Assembly: GCA_035638075.1 (NCBI GenBank)
Contig: DASRAU010000041.1
Location: forward strand, 186,001 to 250,000
From: DASRAU01 sp035638075
Lineage (GTDB): Bacteria; Acidobacteriota; Polarisedimenticolia; Gp22-AA2
Length of the DNA stretch: 64,000 nt
Direction: 5' to 3'
Position 1 is the stretch's first letter. Every line of letters starts with the position of its first letter. Below are positions 17,118-26,144 of this stretch, piece by piece. The position numbers and the translations under genes are program-made. The notes beneath the pieces were generated by a model. That model saw nothing but the letters and a program-made list of their open reading frames with translations, did not search any database and was not told the origin of the DNA.

Positions 17118-19793
17118 GTGCGCCGCGCAGGATCTGCTTTCCTGGCTTTCCTCCTCGGCTCCATGGGATGGACCGGCGCCCAGGCGCCGGATCCCGCTCC
17201 CCTGGAGACGCGATTCCTGCGCGCCTCGCCCCGGACGCCGCATGGCGCCCCGGACTTGCAGCGCTTCGTCGTGCGCCGCGGCGCCGTCGACCCGGACATC
17301 GCCGCGCTGCGCCGCGCCGCGCGGCATCCGGGTTCGCGGCTGCAGCTGGATCTCTTCGCCGACGTGTCGGCGCGCGGCATCGTCGATGAGGTCGAATGGC
17401 GCCGCGGCGGGTTCTCGGTCTCGGGACGGCTCGAAAGCGGCGACTTCCTTCTCGTGGTCGAGGAGGCGCAGCTCTCCGGCAGCCTTCGCTTCGATGATGG
17501 ACGCCTGTATGCGCTCGGGTCCGGCCTCGACGGCAAGCCGGAGGCCCAGGAGATCGATCCGCAGAGTCTTCCCGATTGTGCCGGAGCGGTGCCTCCACCC
17601 ACCATGACCGGCATCGCCGGCGCGCCGCTTCCGGCGGCCCCCGACCCGGGCGATCAAATCGATGTCCTGATCGCTTACACCGCGCGCGTCGAGACGGCCG
17701 CCGGAGGTCCGGCGGGGGTGCACGCGCTGGCGCAGCGGGCCATCGATGAAGCCAACCGGGCCTACCTGCGCAGCGGCGTCACGACCCGGCTGCGGCTGGT
17801 GTGGCGCGGCCGCGTCGATTACGACGAGTCGCTGGACGATTTCCAGACCCACCTGACGCGGCTGCGGCTCCCCGACGACGGGTTCCTCGACGACGTCCTC
17901 GCGCTGCGCAACGCTGCCGGCGCCGACGTCGTCAGCCTGCTCGTGGACGACTCCGAGGCGGCCGGGGTCGGGTACCTCATGATGCAGCAGTCGAGCACGT
18001 TCGAGTCGCTCGCGGTCAGCGTGGTCTACTGGTTCCCCGCCGCCAACAACCTGTCGCTCGCCCACGAGATCGCCCACAACCAGGGCTGTCAGCACGACCG
18101 CGAGCACGCCACCGACCGACCGGTCTTCAACGACGCCTACGGCTGGAAGTTCTACGGCGACGATGGCCGGCAGTACCGCACGGTCATGGGCTACCTGCCG
18201 GGGCAGCGGATCGCCAACTTCTCCAACCCTGCGGTGATCTACCAGGGACAGCCGACGGGGCGGGCCAACAAGGAGAACAACGCGCACGCCATCAGCACCA
18301 CCGCCCCGACGGTGGCGAACTTCCGGCCGCACCGGATCCATCCCGGCTCGGTCAGCGACTTCGACGGCAACGGCGCCGATGACGTCGCCATCTTCGACCC
18401 GCTCACGGGCTCCTTGTGGGCCGGCCTGGCGCGCGGCGACAACACCGGCGCGGGAGAGATGGACGTCCTGGGCTGGGGGTCGCTCCCGGCATCGACCTCC
18501 TGGGGAACGCCGATCGAAGGGGATTTCGACGGTGACGGGCTTCGGGACCTGGCGACGTTCGACGCGACCACCTCCGCCTGGTGGGTCAGCCGCTCGCGTG
18601 GCGATCGCTTCGACAGCCTGCCGTGGCACACGCTCCCCGCTTCGGCCGGCTGGCGGCTGGCGACGCGCGGCGATTTCAACGGCGACGGACGCGATGACCT
18701 CGCGAGCTTCGACGGATCGACCGGCTCGTGGCGCGTGGCGATTTCGAACGGGAGCGGCTTCGCCTCGAGCTCGTGGGGAACCCTCGCCGCGCCGTTCGCC
18801 GACTGGAGCCGCGCCGTCGCGGCGGACTTCAACGGGGACGGACGAAGCGATCTGGCGGTCTCTGCCGGGACGGCGGGGACGTGGTGGGTCGGGCTCTCGA
18901 GCGGAGCCGGGTTCACCTTCACGCCGTGGGGCGGACCGACCGGTTGGGCCGACGCCGCCGCCGGAGATTTCACCGGGGACGGCCGCGCCGATCTCGCCCA
19001 GATCCGCCCGTCCGACGGCGCGATCGAGGTCCTCCGCTCGACCGGCGGCGGCTTCACCTCGTCGACGTGGATGACGCTCGCGTCCGTCGGCGAGGTCGGC
19101 GCGTTTCTCGCGGCGGATTTCGACGGCGACGGCCTCGACGACGTCGCCGCCCTCGGCGCGGCGGACGGGACCTGGTCGGTCGGCCTCTCGACCGGGAGCG
19201 CCTTCTCCGCCGCGTCGTGGGGAACGCTGCAGCCGGCCGCCGGATGGAGCCGGCACGTGGTCGGCGACTTTGACGCCGACGGCCGGATGGACGTGGCCGA
19301 CTATCTCCTCACGAAGGGGGAATGGTGGGTCGGCCTGTCGCGCGGCGACCACTTCGACTTTTCGATCTGGGGCCGCTTCGTCCTGCCGCGCGACGACGTC
19401 GACACCGACGGCGACGGGGTCGCCGATGCGGCCGACTGCGACCCCACCGGCGCCGCGGCCTGGGCGCTCCCGGGCGAAGTGGCGAACGTGACGCTCGCCC
19501 CGGCCGCGGGGCCGGGAAGCGCCACGCGACTCGCCTGGCCCGAGCCCTCCTTCACCGGAGGGAGCACGGTGCAGTACGACGTGCTGCGATCCGACTCGGC
19601 CTGGTACTTCGACTGGGGATCACTGACCTGCCTCGAGACCAACGACGGCGTCGATCGCGAGGCGCTCGATGCGACGACGCCGCCGGCGGGAGGCGCCTGG
19701 TATTACCTCGTGCGCGCCGGCAACGCCTGTGGTGAAGGCGATCTCGGCGTCACGTCCGCCGGCACGCCGCGCACCGCGCTCACCTGTCCCTGA
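17118..19793 (+). CDS. secreted reprolysin-like metalloprotease with a seven-repeat propeller
   Basis: About 891 residues. From the GTG at 17118 the protein opens MRRAGSAFLAFLLGSMGWTG, an ideal signal peptide; an ATG at 17052 would add 22 polar residues. The metzincin-like catalytic domain (about 190-400) begins DVLIAYTARVE and has the zinc motif HEIAHNQGCQHD, followed by YRTVMGYLPG, a Met-turn. Next come seven repeats of about 49 residues, each with a calcium-loop motif of the form GDFDGDGxxD (FG-GAP/VCBS type), likely a seven-bladed propeller. A C-terminal domain ends YYLVRAGNACGEGDLG...GTPRTALTCP, a module also found at the ends of proteins at 33934 and 39104. Confidence 0.85.
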   Translation: MRRAGSAFLAFLLGSMGWTGAQAPDPAPLETRFLRASPRTPHGAPDLQRFVVRRGAVDPDIAALRRAARHPGSRLQLDLFADVSARGIVDEVEWRRGGFSVSGRLESGDFLLVVEEAQLSGSLRFDDGRLYALGSGLDGKPEAQEIDPQSLPDCAGAVPPPTMTGIAGAPLPAAPDPGDQIDVLIAYTARVETAAGGPAGVHALAQRAIDEANRAYLRSGVTTRLRLVWRGRVDYDESLDDFQTHLTRLRLPDDGFLDDVLALRNAAGADVVSLLVDDSEAAGVGYLMMQQSSTFESLAVSVVYWFPAANNLSLAHEIAHNQGCQHDREHATDRPVFNDAYGWKFYGDDGRQYRTVMGYLPGQRIANFSNPAVIYQGQPTGRANKENNAHAISTTAPTVANFRPHRIHPGSVSDFDGNGADDVAIFDPLTGSLWAGLARGDNTGAGEMDVLGWGSLPASTSWGTPIEGDFDGDGLRDLATFDATTSAWWVSRSRGDRFDSLPWHTLPASAGWRLATRGDFNGDGRDDLASFDGSTGSWRVAISNGSGFASSSWGTLAAPFADWSRAVAADFNGDGRSDLAVSAGTAGTWWVGLSSGAGFTFTPWGGPTGWADAAAGDFTGDGRADLAQIRPSDGAIEVLRSTGGGFTSSTWMTLASVGEVGAFLAADFDGDGLDDVAALGAADGTWSVGLSTGSAFSAASWGTLQPAAGWSRHVVGDFDADGRMDVADYLLTKGEWWVGLSRGDHFDFSIWGRFVLPRDDVDTDGDGVADAADCDPTGAAAWALPGEVANVTLAPAAGPGSATRLAWPEPSFTGGSTVQYDVLRSDSAWYFDWGSLTCLETNDGVDREALDATTPPAGGAWYYLVRAGNACGEGDLGVTSAGTPRTALTCP
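18352..19380 (+). repeat. seven tandem FG-GAP-like coding repeats
   Basis: Seven in-frame repeats of about 141-168 bases begin at roughly 18352, 18520, 18670, 18823, 18964, 19111 and 19261. Each encodes D-F-[DNT]-[GA]-[DN]-G-x-x-D followed by a strand, then WWVGLS/WRVAIS and a WGTL-like turn. They lie wholly inside the secreted metalloprotease gene. Confidence 0.8.
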
Positions 19794-20454
19794 CGCCGCC
19801 GAGGTTCGCCCGCGCCGACATCAGGGGACGAACGATCCCGGTGGCCAGGAGCGCGAGCCCGGCCGCATAGAGTCCCCAGCGGAACGGCCCCGGGCGCAAT
19901 CCCGAGAGTGTTTCCGCGCTCGCCGGCAGGGCGGCGAGCGCGTCCCCCATGAAGGCCGCGAGGATCAGTCCGACGCCGCCGGCCATGAGCCCCCAGTCAA
20001 AGGCGCGCGGCCGCACCTCCCGGCCGCGATCGTCGAGGGCGATGACCCCGACGCCGCCCCCCGCGAGCAGCAGGGCGACCAGGATCGGCGTGATCACCGG
20101 TCCCCACCACGGCAGCGGGATCAGGAAGAGGATGTCGGGCGTCAGCAGCGACTCCGGCCAGCCGACGAGCGCCTTCAGCCAGCCGTAGTAGAGGATGTCC
20201 CACACGCCGAAGGCGAAGAGGGCGAAAGCAACTCGCGTCCGCGCCGTGCGGCCGCATGCCCAGCCGAGCGCCACCAGCATGACCAGGGTCGCGGCCTCGC
20301 GCCCCACCTCGATGGCGGCGATGGTCGCGTCGTAGACTCCCGGGTCGCGCCACGGCTCGACCACGTCCACGAGACGGCGCAGATACACCACCACCGCCGC
20401 CTCGAGATAGGCCATGGCGCAGGCGAAGATCGCGACCGGGAGCAGGCGCCGCAT
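19780..20454 (-). CDS. integral membrane protein of unknown function
   Basis: A 224-residue protein beginning MRRLLPVAIFACAMAYLEAA, with six or seven hydrophobic helices and short charged loops (ARTRV, DDRGREVRPRAFD). I do not recognise a family. It is the last gene of a minus-strand run (ligD, ku, MerR/TPR, M28 peptidase, this gene) with gaps of 13-22 bases, so it is probably co-transcribed. Its 3' end overlaps the 3' end of the convergent metalloprotease gene by 14 bases. Confidence 0.65.
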   Translation of the reverse strand: MRRLLPVAIFACAMAYLEAAVVVYLRRLVDVVEPWRDPGVYDATIAAIEVGREAATLVMLVALGWACGRTARTRVAFALFAFGVWDILYYGWLKALVGWPESLLTPDILFLIPLPWWGPVITPILVALLLAGGGVGVIALDDRGREVRPRAFDWGLMAGGVGLILAAFMGDALAALPASAETLSGLRPGPFRWGLYAAGLALLATGIVRPLMSARANLGGVRDR

Positions 20455-20473
20455 CGCGGCATCCTGCCACAGG

Positions 20474-21439
20474 TCAGTGGCGCGCCAGCATCACCACGGT
20501 GCTGAAGACGCCGTCCACCACCTGCGCCATGCGCGCGTAATCCAGCGTCTCGGCGGTGTCGGTCGCCGCGTGGTAGTTCGGGTTGCGCATGAACGCGGTG
20601 TCGGTGACCATGAACGCGGGGATGCCGGCGGCCCAGTAGTTGCGCTGGTCCGAGAGGTCGGCGCCGAGGCCCGTCGGTCCGGAGTAGGACACCACGTCCA
20701 GGCCCGAGGCGCCGCGGAAGCACCTCTTCGCGTCGGCGACGAGGTCCCGATCGGCCCAGCGCCCGACGAGCGCGATGTATCGCCCGTGACGGGGGTAGAT
20801 GGTGCTCAGCAGGATCCCGGGGTGCGGCTGCTCCTCGGTGAAGTAGCCGATCATCTCGAGCGAGATCATGACGGGGACCTTGGTCGCCGCGCCCTGGATC
20901 TCTTTCACGTGGACGGCGCTCCCCATCTCGGGTCCGCCGAAGAACGGCGGCTCCTCGCTCGAGTAGGCGACCAGCTCGACCGCGGTCGGGAGGCTGCGCC
21001 CGTCGAGCATGCGCGCCAGCTCGAGCAGCCCGGCGACGCCGCTGGCGTTGTCGTCGGCGCCCGGGAGATCCCCGAAGACGTCGTAGTGTGCGCCGATCAC
21101 CACGCGCGGCCGGGTGTCGAGCCCGAAACGCGCGACGACGTTCTTCGTCTCGACCGGCCCGGCCTTGTAGGGCTGCACGAAGACTCTGGCGCTGGTCGTG
21201 GAGAACGCCCGCGCGATGTAATCGGCGGCGCGCGCCATGCCGGCGGCGCTGTGGACGCTGCGCCATTCGCCCGGCGCGCTCAGGAAGCGGACGTGCTGCT
21301 CGAGCCGCGCCGCGTCGGCGCGCTCGTTCCCCGGGTAGGGCTCGCTGCCGGAATTCGGCTGGCGGATCACCCACGCGAGCGCGAGCCACAGCACCGCGAG
21401 CCCGAAGACCGTGCCGGCGAGGACGCGAATGAAGAGCAT
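20474..21439 (-). CDS. M28 family zinc aminopeptidase
   Basis: A 321-residue protein with an N-terminal membrane anchor or uncleaved signal (MLFIRVLAGTVFGLAVLWLA). The rest is an M28 co-catalytic dizinc peptidase fold. Metal ligands are visible in GAHYDVFGDLPGADDNASG (His and bridging Asp), the AYSSEEPPFFGG block (catalytic Glu pair), and a late HAATDTAETLDYARM block (His). Members remove N-terminal residues from peptides outside the cytoplasm or across the membrane. It sits 13 bases downstream of the MerR/TPR gene in the ligD-ku minus-strand run, though a mechanistic link to DNA repair is not evident. Confidence 0.85.
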   Translation of the reverse strand: MLFIRVLAGTVFGLAVLWLALAWVIRQPNSGSEPYPGNERADAARLEQHVRFLSAPGEWRSVHSAAGMARAADYIARAFSTTSARVFVQPYKAGPVETKNVVARFGLDTRPRVVIGAHYDVFGDLPGADDNASGVAGLLELARMLDGRSLPTAVELVAYSSEEPPFFGGPEMGSAVHVKEIQGAATKVPVMISLEMIGYFTEEQPHPGILLSTIYPRHGRYIALVGRWADRDLVADAKRCFRGASGLDVVSYSGPTGLGADLSDQRNYWAAGIPAFMVTDTAFMRNPNYHAATDTAETLDYARMAQVVDGVFSTVVMLARH

Positions 21440-21452
21440 CGCGAGAGGGGTG

Positions 21453-22340
21453 TCAGGTCGTGGCGGTCAGGCGCCGGTACGCGGCCATGTGCTGGATGGC
21501 TTCCTTGGGCCGGCTGATGCTGCGGTAGAGGAGCGCGAGGTTGTAGTGGCAGTCGGCGAAGCCCGGGTCTTTGCGCAGCGCGGTCTCGTACACCTGCATC
21601 GCCTCGCGGCGGCGCCCGAGGTCCTCGAGCAGGACCGCGAGATCGTAGAGCACGACCGGATCGTCGCCGTGCGCACGCTGGGCCTCGCGGTAGACGCTTT
21701 CGGCCTGCTCGAGGCGGCCCATCTCGTGCAGCAGGCACCCGAGATTGATGCGCGCCTTCAGCAGGCCGGGGTCCAGGGCGATCGCCTGCCCGTAGGCCTC
21801 GAGCGCGGCGTGCCGATCCTGCGGCTCCAGCAGGGCGCCGCGCTCGAACCAGTCGTCGGCGCTCGCCGGCGGCGTCGCCGTCCGCCGCAGCAGGACGCGC
21901 GGCGTCGCGTCGGCCGGGATCTCCTGGTGCCCGCGCGCCTCCTCGAAGTCGGCGGGCTCGCCGGGATCCCCGTCCCGCGGCTCCTCCTGCTCCTTCGGGA
22001 AGCCGAGCAGGTACTGCCCCGACTCGGCCTGCCAGCGCCGATCGCCCTCCTTGACCACGACCCCGTCGGCGTCGGCCGACAGGCTGACGCCGGACAACGG
22101 GGCGGACTCGGGAAGGCGGCGCTTCAGCTCCTCGACGCCGCTCTTGAGGCGCTTGTGCGGCACGCGGGCGGTGGCCAGAGCCCGGGCGCTCTTCAGCACG
22201 ATCAGATCCTGGAAGGAGAAGAGCCAGGTGTTGCGCGGGCCGCGCGCCGGGGAGACGAGCCCCGCCTCGACGAGCGAACGGATGCGGCGGCGCGGCAGCC
22301 GGACGAGCCGTTCGACGTCGCGCACACTGTACTGGTGCAT
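21453..22340 (-). CDS. MerR-type HTH protein with TPR repeats
   Basis: A 295-residue fusion. Residues 1-70 form a MerR-like winged helix (MHQYSVRDVERLVRLPRRRIRS, then SPARGPRNTWLFSFQDLIVL). Residues 80-175 are an acidic linker. Residues 185-290 contain three or four tetratricopeptide repeats (ALEAYGQAIALDPGLLKARI, QAESVYREAQRAHGDDPVV, EAMQVYETALRKDPGFADCH). It is likely a DNA-binding regulator with a protein-binding C-terminus. It starts 18 bases after ku and is in the same run as ku and ligD, so it may regulate or partner them; that is inference from position only. Confidence 0.8.
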   Translation of the reverse strand: MHQYSVRDVERLVRLPRRRIRSLVEAGLVSPARGPRNTWLFSFQDLIVLKSARALATARVPHKRLKSGVEELKRRLPESAPLSGVSLSADADGVVVKEGDRRWQAESGQYLLGFPKEQEEPRDGDPGEPADFEEARGHQEIPADATPRVLLRRTATPPASADDWFERGALLEPQDRHAALEAYGQAIALDPGLLKARINLGCLLHEMGRLEQAESVYREAQRAHGDDPVVLYDLAVLLEDLGRRREAMQVYETALRKDPGFADCHYNLALLYRSISRPKEAIQHMAAYRRLTATT

Positions 22341-22358
22341 CGCGGACCGGCCCTCTCG

Positions 22359-23294
22359 TTACTTCTTGGCGGACTTCTTCGCGGTTCCTTCCGTCGCCTG
22401 GGCGCGCTTCAGCGGCTTGCGTCCGGCGGCACTGGCCGCCTGGGCCGGCACCGGCGCGGGCGTCGCAGCCGGCTTCGCGGGAGCGGTGCGCGCCGCGGTG
22501 TCCCCGGTGTGCCGGGCCGGCGTCTTCTTCTCGAGGCTGGCGCGCAGTGCCTCCATGAGGTCGATGACCTGGCCGCCGCCTTCGGGCGCCTCGGCCATGG
22601 TGATCTCCTGTCCCTCGACCTTCTTCTGGATCTCGGCCTCGATGCGGGTGCGCACGTCGTCGACGTACGGCGTCGGGTCGAACGTGTCCACGGCCTGCTG
22701 CTCGATGAGCTGCTGCGCCAGCTTGAGCTCGGCGTCCTTCACCTCGCCCGGCGGGATCTCGACGTCCTCGATCGACCGCACCTCGCCGGCGTAGAGGAGC
22801 TGCTGCATGACCAGACCCTTCCCCGATGGCCTGATCATCACGATGTACTGCTTGCCGCGGGCGGCGTAGCGGCCGATGGCGCAGCGCCCCGACTCGCGCA
22901 GCGCACGCGCCAGCAGCGCGTACGGCTTGTTCCCCCCCTTGTCGGGGGCGAGGAGGTAGGCCTTGTCGAAGTACACCGGATCGATGGAGGAGATCGGCAC
23001 GAACTCGGCGATCTCGGCGCTGTGGGTCCCCGCCTCCTCGAGCGCCTTGAGCTCCTCGGGGGTGAACATGACGTACTGGTCACGGGCGAACTCGTAGCCC
23101 TTGACCATCTCGTCGCGGGTGACCGGGACCTCCTCCTTGACGCAGAGATACTGCTGCTTCAGGCGGGACCCGCAGGTCTTGTGCAGGAGGTTGAAGGAGA
23201 TGGCGTGGCCCGCCTCGGTGGCGGAGTACAGCTTGACGGGGATCGAGACGAGTCCGAACGAGACGGTCAGCGACGCGATGGCTCGTGGTGCCAT
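22359..23294 (-). CDS. ku: Ku homodimer DNA end-binding protein
   Basis: A 311-residue bacterial Ku that encircles DNA double-strand ends and recruits LigD for non-homologous end joining. It begins MAPRAIASLTVSFGLVSIPV, the standard Ku N-terminus. The Ku core (to about residue 255) contains LLHKTCGSRLKQQYLC, GKQYIVMIRPSGKGLVMQQL and the C-terminal VIDLMEALRASLEK helix that contacts LigD. The tail (about 265-311) is rich in Ala, Lys and Pro and may add DNA affinity. It follows ligD by 22 bases on the same strand, the usual two-gene end-joining operon. Confidence 0.96.
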   Translation of the reverse strand: MAPRAIASLTVSFGLVSIPVKLYSATEAGHAISFNLLHKTCGSRLKQQYLCVKEEVPVTRDEMVKGYEFARDQYVMFTPEELKALEEAGTHSAEIAEFVPISSIDPVYFDKAYLLAPDKGGNKPYALLARALRESGRCAIGRYAARGKQYIVMIRPSGKGLVMQQLLYAGEVRSIEDVEIPPGEVKDAELKLAQQLIEQQAVDTFDPTPYVDDVRTRIEAEIQKKVEGQEITMAEAPEGGGQVIDLMEALRASLEKKTPARHTGDTAARTAPAKPAATPAPVPAQAASAAGRKPLKRAQATEGTAKKSAKK

Positions 23295-23316
23295 TCTTTC
23301 CTCCGGTCGGTCCGTT

Positions 23317-26142
23317 CTAAGTGCGCTCGAGGACTTTCTCGAGGCTCTGTTTCTTCGTCAGGGCGTCGCGCCAGCGATCGCCCGTCTCCGCCAGGCGCGC
23401 GGCGGCGTTGGTGATCCGGAAATCGAGCGGGTGCGCCTTCGCCAGCTCGTCCCACGTCAGCGGCATCGACACCGGCGCCCCGGCGGCGCCGCGGGGTGAG
23501 TAGGCCACGTTCAGCGTCTTGCCGCGGGCGTTCATATTGTAGTCCAGGAAGATTTTGCCGGTGCGCTTCGGCACGCTCCACTCCATGGTGATGTCCTTCG
23601 GGTGCCGCCGCATCAAGTGCCGGCCGACGATCTCGCACAGCTCGCGCGCCTGGTCGAAGTCGATGGTGCGGCGGATCGGCACGAAGATGTGCAGCCCGGT
23701 CTTGCCCGACGTCTTGGCGATCGCCTCGAGCGACATGCTCTGGAGGAGCTCGCGCAGCCGGAACGCCACTTCCTTCCCCTTCTCGAAGGCCGCGGTGTTC
23801 AGCTCCGGCTCGTCCCCGGGCTTCTCCTGTCCGGAATATATGTAGGGGTCGAGGTCGAAGACAAGGTAATCCGGGCAGGCCAGGACCGAATGCTCCATCG
23901 ACTCGAGCGACGAGGCGAAGTCGGTCCCCTTCCCGGGCGCATCGTCGCCCGGCGTCGCGCGCGAGTGCCAGACGTGGAACTCGAGCGTCCCCGACTGGCC
24001 CAGCCACAGGAGCGTCGGCAGGTTGTTGCACAGGAGATAGTCGTGGCTCTCCTCCTTGTGCCCGGAGAAGACGGTGATGGTCTCGACGAAAGGCGGCCGC
24101 TCCTGCTCCCAGTGCTTCTGGAAGAAGCGCTGTCCCCCGATGCCGTCCGGCATGCGGATCATGGTGAGCGGCCGGTCGTTCAGGTGCGGCAGGATGCAAG
24201 GCGAGATCTGCGCGAGGTAGCGGAGGAGATCGCGCTTGGTGAGCGGCGGCTGCTGCAGCGCCGCGTCGGCCGGCCAGTACACGCGGTCGAGCGTCGTGAG
24301 CCGGATGCGGTGCTTCCCAACCTGAAGCTGGAATTCCCTCCCGCCCCTTTCGAGCTGCGCGAGGACCTCCTGGATCTGCCGGTCTCCGGCGCGCGGCTTC
24401 GCTCCGCCTCCTTCGCCGGCGGCGTCGGTCTGCGAGGGATCCGAGAGCGCCGTGATCCCGGAGCCGGGAGGGACCGATCGGGGAACGGGCTTCGGTTTGG
24501 TGATCCTGGCGGGGTCGAGGTCCTCCCGTATCCTTATATATACGGGCGCGCGAAGGTGGCCGTCGGGCGTGAAGGAGTGGAACTTCACCTCCGCCGCCAG
24601 CTTCGGCTCGACCCAGGTGGCCGGGCTCGTCGATTCGGGCTTCTCGGCGAAGGGGCAGGTCTTCCGCTGGAGCGGCGCGAGCTTCTTCCGAAGGAGCGTC
24701 ACGGTGCGATCGTCGAAGCCCGACCCGACGTGCGAGACGAAGACCAGTTTCTTCTTCTCCCAGTAGCCGACGAGGATCGCCCCGAACGACTCGCGCGAAC
24801 CCTTGCCGCGCGTCCAGCCGCCGATGACGAAGTCGGCGGTCTGCGTCGGCTTGATCTTCAGCCACGACCCCGATCTCCGCCCCGCTTCGTAGCGGCTGTC
24901 CCTGCGCTTGCCGACGACGCCCTCGAAGCCGCTCGCCAGCGACGCCTCGTTCAGCGCCAGGCCGTCCTCCGAGGCGTGCACGAGCCGCACGCGCGGCGTC
25001 GGCAGGAGGCACTGGGACAGGTAACGCCTGCGATCGCGATAGGGCGACTTGCGCAGATCGACGCCGGCGAAATACAGGAGGTCGAAGGCGAAGTAGACGG
25101 CCGGCGCCGCCTGCTCGGCGGCGGCGACCTCCGCCGGTGTCTTCGCCTGCGCCCGGTTCTGCATCGCGTGGAAGGACGGCCGTCCGTCGGCCTCGAAGGC
25201 GACGATCTCGCCGTCGAGGATCATCGATCCCGCCGCCTGCTTCCCCAGCTCCTCGACCAGGCGCGGGAAGGTCTCGCCCAGCTCGTGGCCGCGCCGCGAG
25301 CGCAGGCGCACCTTCGTGCCGTCGATCAAGGCGAGGACACGGTACCCGTCGAGCTTCGGCTCCCACATCCAGTCGGGATGGTTGAAGGCGGATGATCCGA
25401 TCTCGGCGTGCATCGGCTCGAGCGCGTCGGGCAACGGTGCGAGGTCGCCGGTCGGAACGAGCCGCGAGGCCGGGATGCGATGAGCGGGGACGACCTTCAT
25501 CTCCTCGACCGTCGCGCCCGACAGCACCGACCGATTCTGCGCGGTCAGGTCGGCCGTCGAGACGAACCGGTCCTTGTGCTTGATCAGGAGCCAGTTCTGC
25601 TTGGTGCGCACCAACGCCCAGGATCCCTTCAGCTTCTCGCCGCGGAAGGTGACGCTGAGCTTGCCCTTGGCAATCCCGTCGCGGACGCGGGCTTCGGCCG
25701 CAGCGCGGTCGTGGAACCAGGTTCCGCCTTCGTCGGGCGAGTAGACGCCGCAGTCCCAGACGATCACCTCTCCCGCGCCGTACTGCCCGGGCGGTATGAT
25801 TCCCTCGAACGACGCATAGTCATAAGGGTGATCCTCGGTCATGACGGCGAGGCGCTTCTCGGCCGGGTCGGCGGACGGTCCTTTCGGCACGGGCCACGAC
25901 TTGAGCACTCCGTCGCACTCGAGGCGCACGTCCCAGTGCATCGCCCGGGCGGCGTGCTGCTGGACGACGAACAGGAGCGGCCCGCTGCGCGGCGCCATCG
26001 CGGCCGGCGGCTCGGGCGTGAGGTCGAACGCCCGCTTGGCGGTGTACTCGTCGAGCAGGCCGGGCTGGTCGGGCGCGTGAGGGTCGCGGGACGCGGGCGG
26101 AGCGGGGGGCCGATCGGGCGGCTTCTTCGAGGATCGGGGCAA
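23317..26142 (-). CDS. ligD: multifunctional end-joining ligase LigD
   Basis: About 941 residues with the order phosphoesterase, ligase, polymerase. The 3'-phosphoesterase domain (about 45-180) carries FVVQQHAARAMHWDVRLE with its His/Asp/Arg set. The ATP ligase domain has the nucleotidyl Lys in WEPKLDGYRV and a C-terminal AWLKIK-like motif (SWLKIKPTQ). The primase-like polymerase domain at the C-terminus has the DLDP metal motif in YLVFDLDPYIYSG and SGKTGLHIFVP. This order matches Pseudomonas-type LigD rather than the mycobacterial order. I favour the TTG at 26142, because a GTG start at 26247 would run deep into the divergent DUF72 gene. Clusters of rare ATA/TAT codons occur near 24538 and 23838. 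Confidence 0.93.
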   Translation of the reverse strand: MPRSSKKPPDRPPAPPASRDPHAPDQPGLLDEYTAKRAFDLTPEPPAAMAPRSGPLLFVVQQHAARAMHWDVRLECDGVLKSWPVPKGPSADPAEKRLAVMTEDHPYDYASFEGIIPPGQYGAGEVIVWDCGVYSPDEGGTWFHDRAAAEARVRDGIAKGKLSVTFRGEKLKGSWALVRTKQNWLLIKHKDRFVSTADLTAQNRSVLSGATVEEMKVVPAHRIPASRLVPTGDLAPLPDALEPMHAEIGSSAFNHPDWMWEPKLDGYRVLALIDGTKVRLRSRRGHELGETFPRLVEELGKQAAGSMILDGEIVAFEADGRPSFHAMQNRAQAKTPAEVAAAEQAAPAVYFAFDLLYFAGVDLRKSPYRDRRRYLSQCLLPTPRVRLVHASEDGLALNEASLASGFEGVVGKRRDSRYEAGRRSGSWLKIKPTQTADFVIGGWTRGKGSRESFGAILVGYWEKKKLVFVSHVGSGFDDRTVTLLRKKLAPLQRKTCPFAEKPESTSPATWVEPKLAAEVKFHSFTPDGHLRAPVYIRIREDLDPARITKPKPVPRSVPPGSGITALSDPSQTDAAGEGGGAKPRAGDRQIQEVLAQLERGGREFQLQVGKHRIRLTTLDRVYWPADAALQQPPLTKRDLLRYLAQISPCILPHLNDRPLTMIRMPDGIGGQRFFQKHWEQERPPFVETITVFSGHKEESHDYLLCNNLPTLLWLGQSGTLEFHVWHSRATPGDDAPGKGTDFASSLESMEHSVLACPDYLVFDLDPYIYSGQEKPGDEPELNTAAFEKGKEVAFRLRELLQSMSLEAIAKTSGKTGLHIFVPIRRTIDFDQARELCEIVGRHLMRRHPKDITMEWSVPKRTGKIFLDYNMNARGKTLNVAYSPRGAAGAPVSMPLTWDELAKAHPLDFRITNAAARLAETGDRWRDALTKKQSLEKVLERT

Positions 26143-26144
26143 CG

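Noticed and set aside
17001..19352. Long minus-strand open frame (783 codons) opposite the metzincin protease
   Set aside because: It is rich in Arg, Gly and Val with no family motif, and it mirrors a plus-strand gene with clear domains; a GC-bias shadow.
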